NCBI GenBank assembly: GCA_018434945.1
Contig: JAHDOI010000040.1
Coordinates: forward strand, 1-64,000
Source of the DNA: Selenomonadales bacterium
Lineage (GTDB): Bacteria > Bacillota > Negativicutes > Sporomusales > UBA7701
DNA length: 64,000 nt
Direction: 5' to 3'
A program made the translations under genes and the position numbers. Positions 45,298 through 53,812 of this stretch are shown here, in pieces. Under the pieces are notes generated by a model. The model ran no database searches and was not told where the DNA came from. It was given only the letters and a program-made list of their open reading frames with translations. Each line of letters opens with the position of its first letter. The stretch's first letter is position 1.

Positions 45298-46200
45298 GTG
45301 AAGAAATGGCGTGTGGGTCTGGCGGCGTTCCTGGTCCTGCTGCTGGCTGGTCTGGGCACCGGGTCCGTCTTGGGCGCCCCGGGGCAGGATGCACCCGAGC
45401 AGGTGGAGAAGTGGGTCGGCAAGGTTTTCGTCGTGCTTCCTTTAGAGCGCGGCAAAAAGGCGGAAGGCTATGCGTTCTCTATGACAGCGCCGCGGCGCGA
45501 GCTGCAGACCGAGGGGGGCAATATCCGCGCCGACTGGCTTGAAGGCAAGCGGCTGGAAGTGACGGCGGTGAAAAGACTGCCCGCGTTCGAACAGGGGCCG
45601 CCGGTCGACGACTACGAGGTCGTTTTCCTTATCCAGGGCAGCGACGCGTATCTCAGCGCCAAAGCCCTGGGCGGACAGGTGACGCAGCTTGTGCCGGCCG
45701 ACGACCTGGCGGCGGCGCGGCAGCACTTTGCCGGCAAGGTGGTATTTTCGAAGCGGTTGGCCATTCCCGCCTATCAGGAAGAACCCGGCACCATCCGGGT
45801 GAGGATCAACGAGCCGCTGACGGTGGAAGACGTGATCGCCGGCATCGATGCCGACGAGCCTATCTGGCTGGTGGTATCGACCGCCGACAAGCGCAAAGGT
45901 TATATAGCCATCGCCTACAGCCTGACGAACGTGCAGCACGGCTTCTGGTCATCGGCAAGACCGTGGGAAGCGGTGCTGTTCGAGAGCGACCCGCGGCTGC
46001 TTTTCTCCTGGGACGACCAGACATGGGCGGCGATCAACGAAGGGATGGCGAAGCCCGGCATGGTTCCCGACCAGGTCCGGCTGGCCTGGGGGGAGCCGCT
46101 GAGCATCGTGCGGAGCGCAGGGGAAGAGACGTGGCACTATCCCGACAAGATCGTCAAGTTCCATCCCGCGGCCGGGTTGTTCCTCATCCAGAGCCGCTGA
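45298..46200 (+). CDS. Exported protein, paralogue of the 18541-19602 product
   Basis: A 300-residue protein with a GTG start eight bases after AAGAGGGG and signal peptide KKWRVGLAAFLVLLLAGLGTGSVLGA. The mature part is mostly beta-strand. Its C-terminus, FSWDDQTWAAINEGM then VRLAWGEP and TWHYPDKIVKFHP, matches the plan of the exported protein at 18541-19602. Both use a GTG-AAG-AAA start. Function unknown, presumably at the cell surface or in the periplasm-like space. It is divergent from the His-rich exported protein. Confidence 0.72.
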   Translation: MKKWRVGLAAFLVLLLAGLGTGSVLGAPGQDAPEQVEKWVGKVFVVLPLERGKKAEGYAFSMTAPRRELQTEGGNIRADWLEGKRLEVTAVKRLPAFEQGPPVDDYEVVFLIQGSDAYLSAKALGGQVTQLVPADDLAAARQHFAGKVVFSKRLAIPAYQEEPGTIRVRINEPLTVEDVIAGIDADEPIWLVVSTADKRKGYIAIAYSLTNVQHGFWSSARPWEAVLFESDPRLLFSWDDQTWAAINEGMAKPGMVPDQVRLAWGEPLSIVRSAGEETWHYPDKIVKFHPAAGLFLIQSR

Positions 46201-46205
46201 CGGGA

Positions 46206-46270
46206 AAGAGCCTCGCGCCCGGCGCGAGGCTCTTGGCATAAAAAAAGCCTGCGCAAGGCGCGCAGGCTTG
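46206..46270. terminator. Two back-to-back terminators
   Basis: AAGAGCCTCGCGC/GCGCGAGGCTCTT (46206-46234) serves the plus strand. AAAAAAGCCTGCGC/GCGCAGGCTT (46239-46270) has its T tract on the minus strand and ends the converging TVP38-type gene. Confidence 0.8.
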
Positions 46271-46289
46271 TGGACGGAGAAAACAGCTT

Positions 46290-46988
46290 TCACGGGCAAC
46301 GGGGCTTATCGTCGTCGCCGCCCTGGCGGGGACGGCGTTTCCGCCACCAGAAATAGCCATAGCCGGTGGCCACGACGAGGAGGAGCAGCAGCAGGCGCAG
46401 CGAATTATCCTGGGCGAAAGCCAGTTGGTGGCCCAGCAGTACTTCGAGGACGATCGACGGGAGTTTGCCGATAAGGGTGGCCCACAGCATGTCGGCGAAA
46501 GACATGCTGCTAACAGCTCCCAGCAGGGTGATGAGCCCCGAGGGGGCCAGAGGGATGAGCCGGGCGACAAGCATGGCCTTGAAACCGTTTTTGCCGCTGA
46601 ATTCGTCGGCGAGCGACAGGCGCGGGCTGCGGCAGATGATGCGGCGGGCGGCCTGCTGGAGAAGGCTCCGCCATAGGAGGAAGGCGATGACCGTGCCCAG
46701 GCATTCGCCTATCCACGACACGACGATGCCGCCGCCGAGGCCGAACACGACGGCGTTGGCGCCGGAGATGAGTACGGTGGGGAGGATGCCGGACAGGTTG
46801 ATGATGATGTTTATCAGGATACTGGCCGCCACCGTCCAGGAACCGAAAGAACGGAGGTAGGCGGCGATGTCCCGGGCGTCGCCCGCGTTGATGAGCTGCC
46901 ATACCTGGGGGAAAAAGGCGGGCTGGGCAAGGTGGATGCCGGCCGCCAGGGCGGCGAAGGCCATCCAGGGCCACAATTGTTTGAGCAT
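46290..46988 (-). CDS. TVP38/TMEM64-family membrane protein
   Basis: A 232-residue integral membrane protein with about five to six spans. It has the SNARE-associated/DedA-like core: SGILPTVLISGANAVVFGL, GGGIVVSWIGECLGTVIAFL, and RLIPLAPSGLITLLGAVSSM with the conserved Arg-x-x-Pro. Relatives are implicated in lipid scrambling or transport. The basic C-terminal tail is WRKRRPRQGGDDDKPRCP. The ATG is at 46988. Confidence 0.85.
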   Translation of the reverse strand: MLKQLWPWMAFAALAAGIHLAQPAFFPQVWQLINAGDARDIAAYLRSFGSWTVAASILINIIINLSGILPTVLISGANAVVFGLGGGIVVSWIGECLGTVIAFLLWRSLLQQAARRIICRSPRLSLADEFSGKNGFKAMLVARLIPLAPSGLITLLGAVSSMSFADMLWATLIGKLPSIVLEVLLGHQLAFAQDNSLRLLLLLLVVATGYGYFWWRKRRPRQGGDDDKPRCP

Positions 46989-47098
46989 TGCGTCCTCGCA
47001 GCAAATTTGTCCCTGAATCAGGGTCTTCTTACATCATAAGTGGAAAGGAGGTTTTTCGTCAAACCGCGGGGAATATTTTCGGCAAGCGAGGTGTTACG

Positions 47099-47803
47099 AT
47101 GAACGAGCAAGAAATGCTGCGGCGCTCCACGGAGGGGCTGTGCGCGCTCTTCGGCAAGTCCGACCCGGCCGATCTCGACCTTCTGTGGGATTATAACTTC
47201 GGCGCGCCTGCCGGCGGAAAACCGTGCGACGACCTGGTGGCCCGAATCCGCTACAACGGTTCGAACACCATCGCCCACCTGCTGGGCAGGGACGCGGAAT
47301 ATCTCGATATCGTCCGTAACGTGGCCGATAAGATGAAAGTTTCCTGGTCGCCCGACGAGGACGAAGAGGCAATCGAGAAGAAAATCCTCGGGGCGGTTTT
47401 CGCCCGTGCCTGGCAAAAGATGTCGCCGGCCGAACGCGCGCCCGTCGAAAAACTGTTCGCCGAGCAGGGCGTGGAGACCGAACGGGTCAGCAGGCTGTTG
47501 GTCGAAGGCACGATCGTGGATTTCATGCCGACCATCAGCTACCTGGTGGCGTGGAATATCGCCCGTATCGTGGCGGTGGCCGCGGCCCGCCAGGCCGGTG
47601 CCGAAGCGCTCGGGGGCCTGGTGGCCGGCGGGCTTAACGTGCTGCTGGGGCCGCTGGGCGTCATCCTGGGAATCGTGGTCGTCTCGGTCGATCTCGCCGG
47701 CCCGGCGTACCGGAAGATAATTCCCACCGTGCTGCAGATAGCCTACCTTCGCCAGAAGGCCGTCATGGCGAACGGGACGCCGGACGGCGATGGCACTAAT
47801 TGA
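47099..47803 (+). CDS. YaaW/UPF0174-family protein
   Basis: A 234-residue protein resembling E. coli YaaW. A helical N-terminal half includes EKKILGAVFARAWQKMSPAE. A hydrophobic glycine-rich hairpin follows (GGLVAGGLNVLLGPLGVILG), then AGPAYRKIIPTVLQIAYLRQ near the C-terminus, the most conserved part. The biochemical role is unknown; membrane association is likely. The ATG follows GCGAGGTG. A promoter for the glycogen operon overlaps its stop. Confidence 0.75.
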   Translation: MNEQEMLRRSTEGLCALFGKSDPADLDLLWDYNFGAPAGGKPCDDLVARIRYNGSNTIAHLLGRDAEYLDIVRNVADKMKVSWSPDEDEEAIEKKILGAVFARAWQKMSPAERAPVEKLFAEQGVETERVSRLLVEGTIVDFMPTISYLVAWNIARIVAVAAARQAGAEALGGLVAGGLNVLLGPLGVILGIVVVSVDLAGPAYRKIIPTVLQIAYLRQKAVMANGTPDGDGTN

Positions 47804-48096
47804 CAGGTGGGAAGCGGTACTGGTATCATATATGTAAGAAGATAATTGTCCATATGTCAGCGCCGACAGTCCCGCCGGGGCGATACCGGGCGAAAAGATG
47901 AACAGCCCGTTCAGGCGGCGCGCCTTTGGCCTTGTGGCTGGGGGAGCGGCTGACGAGATTCGGAGAAGAAGGAGGGAACCTTCCAGCGACGCCTGGTAGG
48001 TACTTTTTGCTGGTTGCCGTGTTTCGGCAAAATTTTTCGCAAGCGATGGGGTAAAATTATCCCTGTTGGCCAAATCCAGAAGAACGGGGAATTCTC
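47800..48096 (+). promoter_or_regulatory. Glycogen operon promoter and long leader
   Basis: TTGACA (47800-47805) and TATCAT (47824-47829), 18 bases apart, form a good sigma-A promoter. About 260 untranslated bases follow before glgB, GC-rich in the first half with several short inverted repeats (for example GAAGGAGGGAACCTTC, GGCGGCGCGCC). A weak second -10 (TAAAAT, 48052) is closer to the gene. I see no recognised riboswitch core or terminator. Otherwise no gene is present here. Confidence 0.5.
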
Positions 48097-49992
48097 ATGG
48101 GTCATCTAAGGGCAATAAGCGGTTACGACCGCTACCTCTTCCACGAGGGCCGGCATTTCCGCAGCTACCGGATGCTGGGCGCGCAGCTGATGGAGAAGGC
48201 CGGCGTCAAAGGGGTCCGCTTCGCCGTATGGGCGCCGAACGCCAGATCGGTGAGAGTGGCCGGCGACTTCAACAACTGGACGGGCGACCAGATGAGGAGG
48301 CTGAAATCCTCCGGCATCTGGGAGCTGTTCGTGCCGGGGCTGGCACAGGGGGCGCTTTACAAGTACCAGATCGTGTCCGCCGACGGCACTGTGCGCGAAA
48401 AAGCCGACCCGTACGCTTTCCGGTCCGAGGTGAGGCCCAAAAGCGCGTCGCTGGTGCACGGCCTGGACGACTATCAGTGGGGCGACAGCCATTGGCAGGG
48501 CGGCGAGCGGCCGGCCGGCGGCGTCAACAAGCCGCTGGCCATTTACGAGGTACACCTCGGGTCGTGGCGGCGCAAGCCGGACGGCAGCTTTTATTCTTAC
48601 CGCGAACTGGCCGAGGAGCTGAGCGATTATGCCGCCGACATGGGGTTCACCCATATCGAACTGCTGCCGGTGGCCGAGCATCCGCTCGACGCCTCCTGGG
48701 GGTACCAGGCGACCGGCTACTACGCCCCCACCAGCCGCTACGGCAGCCCGGACGATTTCAAGTACTTCGTCGACCGCTGCCATCAGAGGGGCCTGGGCGT
48801 CATCCTCGACTGGGTGCCGGGGCATTTCTGCAAGGACGATCACGGTCTGAGGCTGTTCGACGGCACTCCGCAGTTCGAGTGCGGTTGGCCGGCCAGGGCC
48901 GAGAATCGCGGCTGGGGCACGCTCAACTTCGATTTCGGCAAGCCGGAGGTTTGGAGTTTCCTGATATCCAACGCGATGTACTGGTTCGACGTTTTCCACC
49001 TCGACGGCCTGCGGGTGGACGCCGTGGCCAACATGATCTATCTGGACTACGGCCGGCAGGAGGGCGGCGAGTGGCTGCCCAACGAGCACGGCGGCCGGGA
49101 GAACCTCGAAGCTATCGCTTTCCTCAAAAAGCTCAACGAAGTCGTCCATTATTATTACCCGCGGGCGCTGGTCATAGCCGAAGAGTCGACCGCCTGGCCG
49201 CTGGTGTCGCGGCCGGTGTACCTCGGCGGCCTGGGGTTCGACTACAAGTGGAACATGGGCTGGATGAACGATACGCTCCGCTACGTTTCCCTCGACCCTG
49301 TGCACCGCCAGTGGGAGCACCGCCTGCTGACCTTTTCGATGATGTACGCTTTCTCCGAGAATTTCCTCCTCCCCCTGTCCCACGACGAGGTGGTCCACGG
49401 CAAGAAGTCGCTGCTCGACAAGATGCCGGGCGACTATTGGCAGAAGTTCGCCAACCTGCGGGCCTTCTACGGGTATTTCATGGCCCATCCCGGCAAGAAG
49501 CTGCTGTTCATGGGCGGGGAGTTCGGCCAGTTCAGCGAGTGGTACGAGGCGCGTGGCCTCGACTGGATGCTTTTGGATTACGAGCTGCACGGCAAAATGC
49601 ACGGCTATGTCCGCGAACTTGTCCGCTTCTACCGCGGCGACCCGTGTATGTGGCAGAACGACGACAACTGGCGGGGGTTCGAATGGATCGACTGCCATGA
49701 CAGCCGCCAGAGCGTGATAAGTTTCCTCCGCCGCGCCGACGACGGCGAATGCACGGTGGCGGTTACCAATTTTACCCCCGTTGTCCGGCATGGCTACCGC
49801 ATCGGCGTTCCTGAGGCGGGCCGCTACCGCGAGGTTATGAACAGCGACCGCGCGGAATTCGGCGGCTCGGGGGTGACGAACGGCGAGTTTTGCGCCGAGC
49901 GGCAGCCCTGGCATAGCCAGCCTTATTCAGTCGTATTGACCGTGCCGCCGCTGGCCACGGTCTACATCAAGAAGGAAGCGACTCAGGAGTAG
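48097..49992 (+). CDS. glgB: 1,4-alpha-glucan branching enzyme
   Basis: A 631-residue enzyme making the alpha-1,6 branches of glycogen. An N-terminal CBM48 domain ([20 protein letters not shown]) precedes the GH13 barrel. The barrel holds [20 protein letters not shown], the nucleophile Asp in [10 protein letters not shown], the acid Glu in [10 protein letters not shown], and [14 protein letters not shown]. The C-terminal domain is all beta. First gene of glgB-C-D-A-P. The length is typical of the shorter branching enzymes. Confidence 0.97.
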   Translation: MGHLRAISGYDRYLFHEGRHFRSYRMLGAQLMEKAGVKGVRFAVWAPNARSVRVAGDFNNWTGDQMRRLKSSGIWELFVPGLAQGALYKYQIVSADGTVREKADPYAFRSEVRPKSASLVHGLDDYQWGDSHWQGGERPAGGVNKPLAIYEVHLGSWRRKPDGSFYSYRELAEELSDYAADMGFTHIELLPVAEHPLDASWGYQATGYYAPTSRYGSPDDFKYFVDRCHQRGLGVILDWVPGHFCKDDHGLRLFDGTPQFECGWPARAENRGWGTLNFDFGKPEVWSFLISNAMYWFDVFHLDGLRVDAVANMIYLDYGRQEGGEWLPNEHGGRENLEAIAFLKKLNEVVHYYYPRALVIAEESTAWPLVSRPVYLGGLGFDYKWNMGWMNDTLRYVSLDPVHRQWEHRLLTFSMMYAFSENFLLPLSHDEVVHGKKSLLDKMPGDYWQKFANLRAFYGYFMAHPGKKLLFMGGEFGQFSEWYEARGLDWMLLDYELHGKMHGYVRELVRFYRGDPCMWQNDDNWRGFEWIDCHDSRQSVISFLRRADDGECTVAVTNFTPVVRHGYRIGVPEAGRYREVMNSDRAEFGGSGVTNGEFCAERQPWHSQPYSVVLTVPPLATVYIKKEATQE

Positions 49993-50007
49993 CAGGGAGG
50001 AGAAGAG

Positions 50008-51186
50008 ATGCTGCACAAGGAATGCGTGGCCATGATACTCGCCGGCGGGCAGGGCAGCCGGCTGGGCGTCCTCACCAAGACGGTGGCCAAACCGGCGGTG
50101 CCCTTCGGCGGCAAGTACCGGCTGATCGATTTTACGCTGAGCAATTGCCGTAATTCCGGCATCGACACGGTCGGCGTCCTCACCCAGTACCAGCCGTTCG
50201 AGCTGCATAACTACATCGGCATCGGCGCCCCGTGGGACCTCGACCGCAACACCGGCGGGGTGCATATCCTGCCCCCCTTCGTGAGGGCCCGGGGCGGCGA
50301 ATGGTACCAGGGGACCGCCAACGCCATCCACCAGAACGCCACCTTCATCGAGCAGTTCAGCCCCCAGTACGTTGTGATACTGTCCGGCGACCATATCTAC
50401 AAGATGGACTATGCCCGCATGCTGGCCTTCCACAAGGAGACGGCGGCCGACGCCACCATCGCCGTGATCGAGGTGCCCTGGAAGGACGCCAGCCGCTTCG
50501 GCATCATGAGCGCCGATGGGGAGGGCCGCATCACCGAGTTTGCCGAAAAACCGAAGCAGCCCAAGAGCAACCTGGCCTCGATGGGAGTATACGTTTTCTC
50601 CTGGAAGGTTCTGCGGAAATACCTCGAGCTGGACGATAAAGACAAGTCCTCCAGCCACGACTTCGGCAAGAACGTCATCCCCGCAATGCTGGAGAGCGGC
50701 CGGAAGATGATGGCCTACGCCTTCGAAGGCTACTGGCGGGATGTGGGCACGGTCGAGAGCCTGTGGGAGGCCAACATGGATCTCCTCAGCGACCGGCCCG
50801 CGCTCGACCTCTACGATCCCAGCCGGCGCATCTTCTCGATCAACCCCACCCAGCCGCCCCATTTCGTCGCCGAGGGCGGCAAGGTCAGGCGGGTAATCGC
50901 CAGCGTCGGCTGCCGCATCTTCGGCGAAGTCGAGAACACGGTGCTTTTCCCCGGCGTCCACGTTGCTCCCGGAGCAATTGTCAAGGATTCGGTGATAATG
51001 CAGGATGTCCGGGTCGGAGCGAACACGATCGTCGAACGGGCGATCGTCGGCCAGGACGCCGTGATCGGCGACGGCTGCCAGATCGGCCTGGCCGGCGAAG
51101 GCCCTCCCGAGGCGATCACGGTAATCGGCGAACGGGCCCGTGTCGGCGCCGACACCGTCGTTCCGCGCGGCGCGGTGGTCGAATAA
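50008..51186 (+). CDS. glgC: Glucose-1-phosphate adenylyltransferase
   Basis: A 392-residue ADP-glucose pyrophosphorylase. The nucleotide-binding loop is [20 protein letters not shown], followed by [16 protein letters not shown] and [21 protein letters not shown] and [20 protein letters not shown] hold substrate-binding residues. The C-terminal left-handed beta-helix has hexapeptide repeats. It supplies ADP-glucose to GlgA and pairs with GlgD, encoded next. Confidence 0.97.
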   Translation: MLHKECVAMILAGGQGSRLGVLTKTVAKPAVPFGGKYRLIDFTLSNCRNSGIDTVGVLTQYQPFELHNYIGIGAPWDLDRNTGGVHILPPFVRARGGEWYQGTANAIHQNATFIEQFSPQYVVILSGDHIYKMDYARMLAFHKETAADATIAVIEVPWKDASRFGIMSADGEGRITEFAEKPKQPKSNLASMGVYVFSWKVLRKYLELDDKDKSSSHDFGKNVIPAMLESGRKMMAYAFEGYWRDVGTVESLWEANMDLLSDRPALDLYDPSRRIFSINPTQPPHFVAEGGKVRRVIASVGCRIFGEVENTVLFPGVHVAPGAIVKDSVIMQDVRVGANTIVERAIVGQDAVIGDGCQIGLAGEGPPEAITVIGERARVGADTVVPRGAVVE

Positions 51187-51219
51187 AAGGCCGCGGGCGC
51201 GGCAGAGGGAGGGGCGAAA

Positions 51220-52344
51220 ATGAAAAACGTACTGGGACTTATCAACCTCCACGAGAACGAGGAGCTGCTTAAGGAGCTTACCCGCCACCACCCGCTGGCG
51301 GCGGTGCCTTTCGGCGGCCGTTACCGGCTCATCGATTTCGTGCTGTCAAATATGGTAAACTCGGGCATTGTCAACGTCGGCATCGTCGTCAAGAACAAGG
51401 CCCGGTCAATAATGGACCACCTGCGGTCAGGCAAGGAGTGGGACCTGGCCCGCAAGCGCGACGGCCTTTTCATCCTGCCGCCGCCCGACCATATCCATTA
51501 CTCGAACAGCATCTACAAAGGCGACCTGGAGCATTTCCACAGCCACGTCGATTTCCTGCAGCGCAGCAGCCAGGAATACGTCATCGTCGCCGGCAGCCAT
51601 ACCGTCTACAACACCGATTACCGGGAGGCGTTCCGTTTTCACCAGGAAAAGCAGGCCGACATCACGATAATATACAAGGATGAGCCGCCCGTGCCCGGCA
51701 GGCAGTATTCGCTGGCCACCGCCGTCACGGTGGATGGCGGCGGCCGCGTAACCGACATGCACGTCACAACCGGCCGCATCGCGGGAGGCCCCATCTGCCT
51801 CGAAACATTCATCATGCGCAAGTCGCTGCTGCTTGAGATCATCGAGGACTGCATCGCCCACGGCGAGTACGATTTCGTCAAGGAAGGCATCGTCAAGCGT
51901 CTCGGCCGGCATAAAGTCTACGGCTTTCCCTTCACAGGCTATATGGCCAAGATCAATTCCGTCCAGGCTTACTTCCGCGCCAACATGGATTTGCTCCAGC
52001 CCGAGGTGTGGCAGGACCTGTTCCTCAAGTCCGGCCCCGTATACACAAAGGTCAAGGACGAGCCGCCGGCCAACTACCGCGACCAGGCGGCGGTCAACAA
52101 TGTGCTGGTGGCCAACGGCTGCGTCATCGAGGGCCGGGTGGAGAACAGCCTGCTGTCCCGCAGCGTCATAATCCACCGCGGCGCGTACGTCAATAACTGC
52201 ATCATCATGCAGAAGTGCGAGATAGGTCCCAACGCCGTGATTGAGAACGTCATCTGCGACAAGGATGTGCGTATCTCGAGCGCCAAACGTCTTATCGGCG
52301 ACAAGAATTATGTGCTTGTAATCGAAAAGGGGATGATAGTGTGA
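51220..52344 (+). CDS. glgD: Glucose-1-phosphate adenylyltransferase subunit GlgD
   Basis: A 374-residue GlgC paralogue typical of Firmicutes. It keeps VPFGGRYRLIDFVLSNMVNSG but lacks the glycine-rich AGGxGxRL loop at the N-terminus (here LGLINLHENEELLKELT), so it is probably non-catalytic and modulates GlgC in a heterotetramer. The beta-helix C-terminal domain is intact (CVIEGRVENSLLSRSVIIHR). Its stop overlaps the glgA GTG start. Confidence 0.95.
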   Translation: MKNVLGLINLHENEELLKELTRHHPLAAVPFGGRYRLIDFVLSNMVNSGIVNVGIVVKNKARSIMDHLRSGKEWDLARKRDGLFILPPPDHIHYSNSIYKGDLEHFHSHVDFLQRSSQEYVIVAGSHTVYNTDYREAFRFHQEKQADITIIYKDEPPVPGRQYSLATAVTVDGGGRVTDMHVTTGRIAGGPICLETFIMRKSLLLEIIEDCIAHGEYDFVKEGIVKRLGRHKVYGFPFTGYMAKINSVQAYFRANMDLLQPEVWQDLFLKSGPVYTKVKDEPPANYRDQAAVNNVLVANGCVIEGRVENSLLSRSVIIHRGAYVNNCIIMQKCEIGPNAVIENVICDKDVRISSAKRLIGDKNYVLVIEKGMIV

Positions 52345-53780
52345 CAGCGAAAAAGGTATTATTCGTCGCCGCCGAGGCGGTGCCGTTCTTGAAAACGGGC
52401 GGCCTGGCCGACGTCGCCGGCTCGCTGCCCAAGGAACTTGCGCGGCAGGGCGTCGACGCGCGGATCATCCTGCCCAAGTACGGCGACATCCCGTCAACGT
52501 GGACCGAGCAGATGGTCCACGTGCGCCATATCGAGGTGACGCTCGGCTGGCGGCGGCTCTACTGCGGCATCGAGCGGCTGGAACACGACGGGCTCGTATA
52601 CTATTTCATCGACAACGAGTACTATTTCCGCCGCCAGGGGCTTTACGGCTTCCTCGACGACGCCGAGCGGTTCAGCTTTTTCTGCCGGGCGGTGCTGGAG
52701 GTGCTGCCGTATCTCGATTTCGCGCCCGACATCCTTCACTGCCACGACTGGCACACCGCCATGGTGCCGGTGCTGCTGCACGCCCACTACCGGGAGGCGA
52801 CGCCGCACCACAAGCTGCGGTCGGTGCTCACCATCCACAACATCCAGTATCAGGGCATTTTCGAAAAGGGGGTACTCGGCGACCTGCTGGCACTTAACGA
52901 AGGCGAATACCTGACCGGCGACCGCCTGGAGTTCAACGGGCGGGTCAATTACCTCAAGGGGGGCATCGCCTTCGCCGACGCTGTGACGACGGTCAGCCGG
53001 ACGTATGCCTGGGAGATCCTCACCCCCGAAGGCGGCTGGCAGCTCGACGGTATCCTGAAGAAGCGCGAAGCCGACGTGAGCGGCATCTTGAACGGGCTCG
53101 ACTACGAGGTGTACGACCCCGGCAGAGACAAGCTCGTGTATCAGACATATACCAGGCGGTCGATCGGCCGCAAACAGACCAACAAGGCCAAGCTTCAGGA
53201 GTTCCTCGGGCTTGAGGTCCGGCCGGAGCCGATGATGATCGCCATCGTATCGCGGCTGGTATGGGCCAAGGGGTTCGACCTGATCGCCGCGGTGCTGGAG
53301 GAGCTGCTGGCCGAAGATGTGCAGCTTGTCGTCCTCGGCACGGGCGAGGACAAATACGAGAGCATGTTCCGGGTGGCCGGCCATCGTCACCCCGGCAAGC
53401 TGTCCGCCAATATCTATTTCGACGAGGCGCTGGCCCATAAGATCTACGCCGCCGCCGATCTCTTCCTGATGCCGTCCCTCCACGAGCCGTGCGGTATCGG
53501 CCAGCTCATCGCCCTGCGCTACGGCTGCGTGCCGCTCGTGCGGGAGACCGGCGGCCTTAAGGATACCATTCAACCGTATAATGAATATACTGGCGAAGGG
53601 AACGGTTTCAGCTTCGCCCATCCCAACGCCGCCGACATGCTCTACACCCTCCGCCGTGCCATGGCTTTCTACCGCGACGGCGAGGCGTGGCCGCGGATCG
53701 TCAAGGCCGCGATGGCCGCCGATTTCAGCTGGCAGCGTTCGGCGTCAGAATATGTGGCAATCTACGAAAAACTGACCTGA
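52341..53780 (+). CDS. glgA: Glycogen synthase (ADP-glucose type)
   Basis: A 479-residue GT5 glycosyltransferase. It begins KKVLFVAAEAVPFLKTGGLA, with the KTGGL ADP-glucose motif, then DILHCHDWHTAMVP. The C-terminal Rossmann half holds IAIVSRLVWAKGFDLI and LHEPCGIGQLIALRYGCVPL. It extends alpha-1,4-glucan chains. The GTG overlaps the end of glgD. Confidence 0.97.
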   Translation: MTAKKVLFVAAEAVPFLKTGGLADVAGSLPKELARQGVDARIILPKYGDIPSTWTEQMVHVRHIEVTLGWRRLYCGIERLEHDGLVYYFIDNEYYFRRQGLYGFLDDAERFSFFCRAVLEVLPYLDFAPDILHCHDWHTAMVPVLLHAHYREATPHHKLRSVLTIHNIQYQGIFEKGVLGDLLALNEGEYLTGDRLEFNGRVNYLKGGIAFADAVTTVSRTYAWEILTPEGGWQLDGILKKREADVSGILNGLDYEVYDPGRDKLVYQTYTRRSIGRKQTNKAKLQEFLGLEVRPEPMMIAIVSRLVWAKGFDLIAAVLEELLAEDVQLVVLGTGEDKYESMFRVAGHRHPGKLSANIYFDEALAHKIYAAADLFLMPSLHEPCGIGQLIALRYGCVPLVRETGGLKDTIQPYNEYTGEGNGFSFAHPNAADMLYTLRRAMAFYRDGEAWPRIVKAAMAADFSWQRSASEYVAIYEKLT

Positions 53781-53812
53781 CGCGCGACGACGTTTATATG
53801 CGGGGGAAGAAG

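Noticed and set aside
47856-47901. 15-codon frame in the glgB leader (MSAPTVPPGRYRAKR)
   Set aside because: No ribosome site upstream and no sign of selection; kept as untranslated leader.
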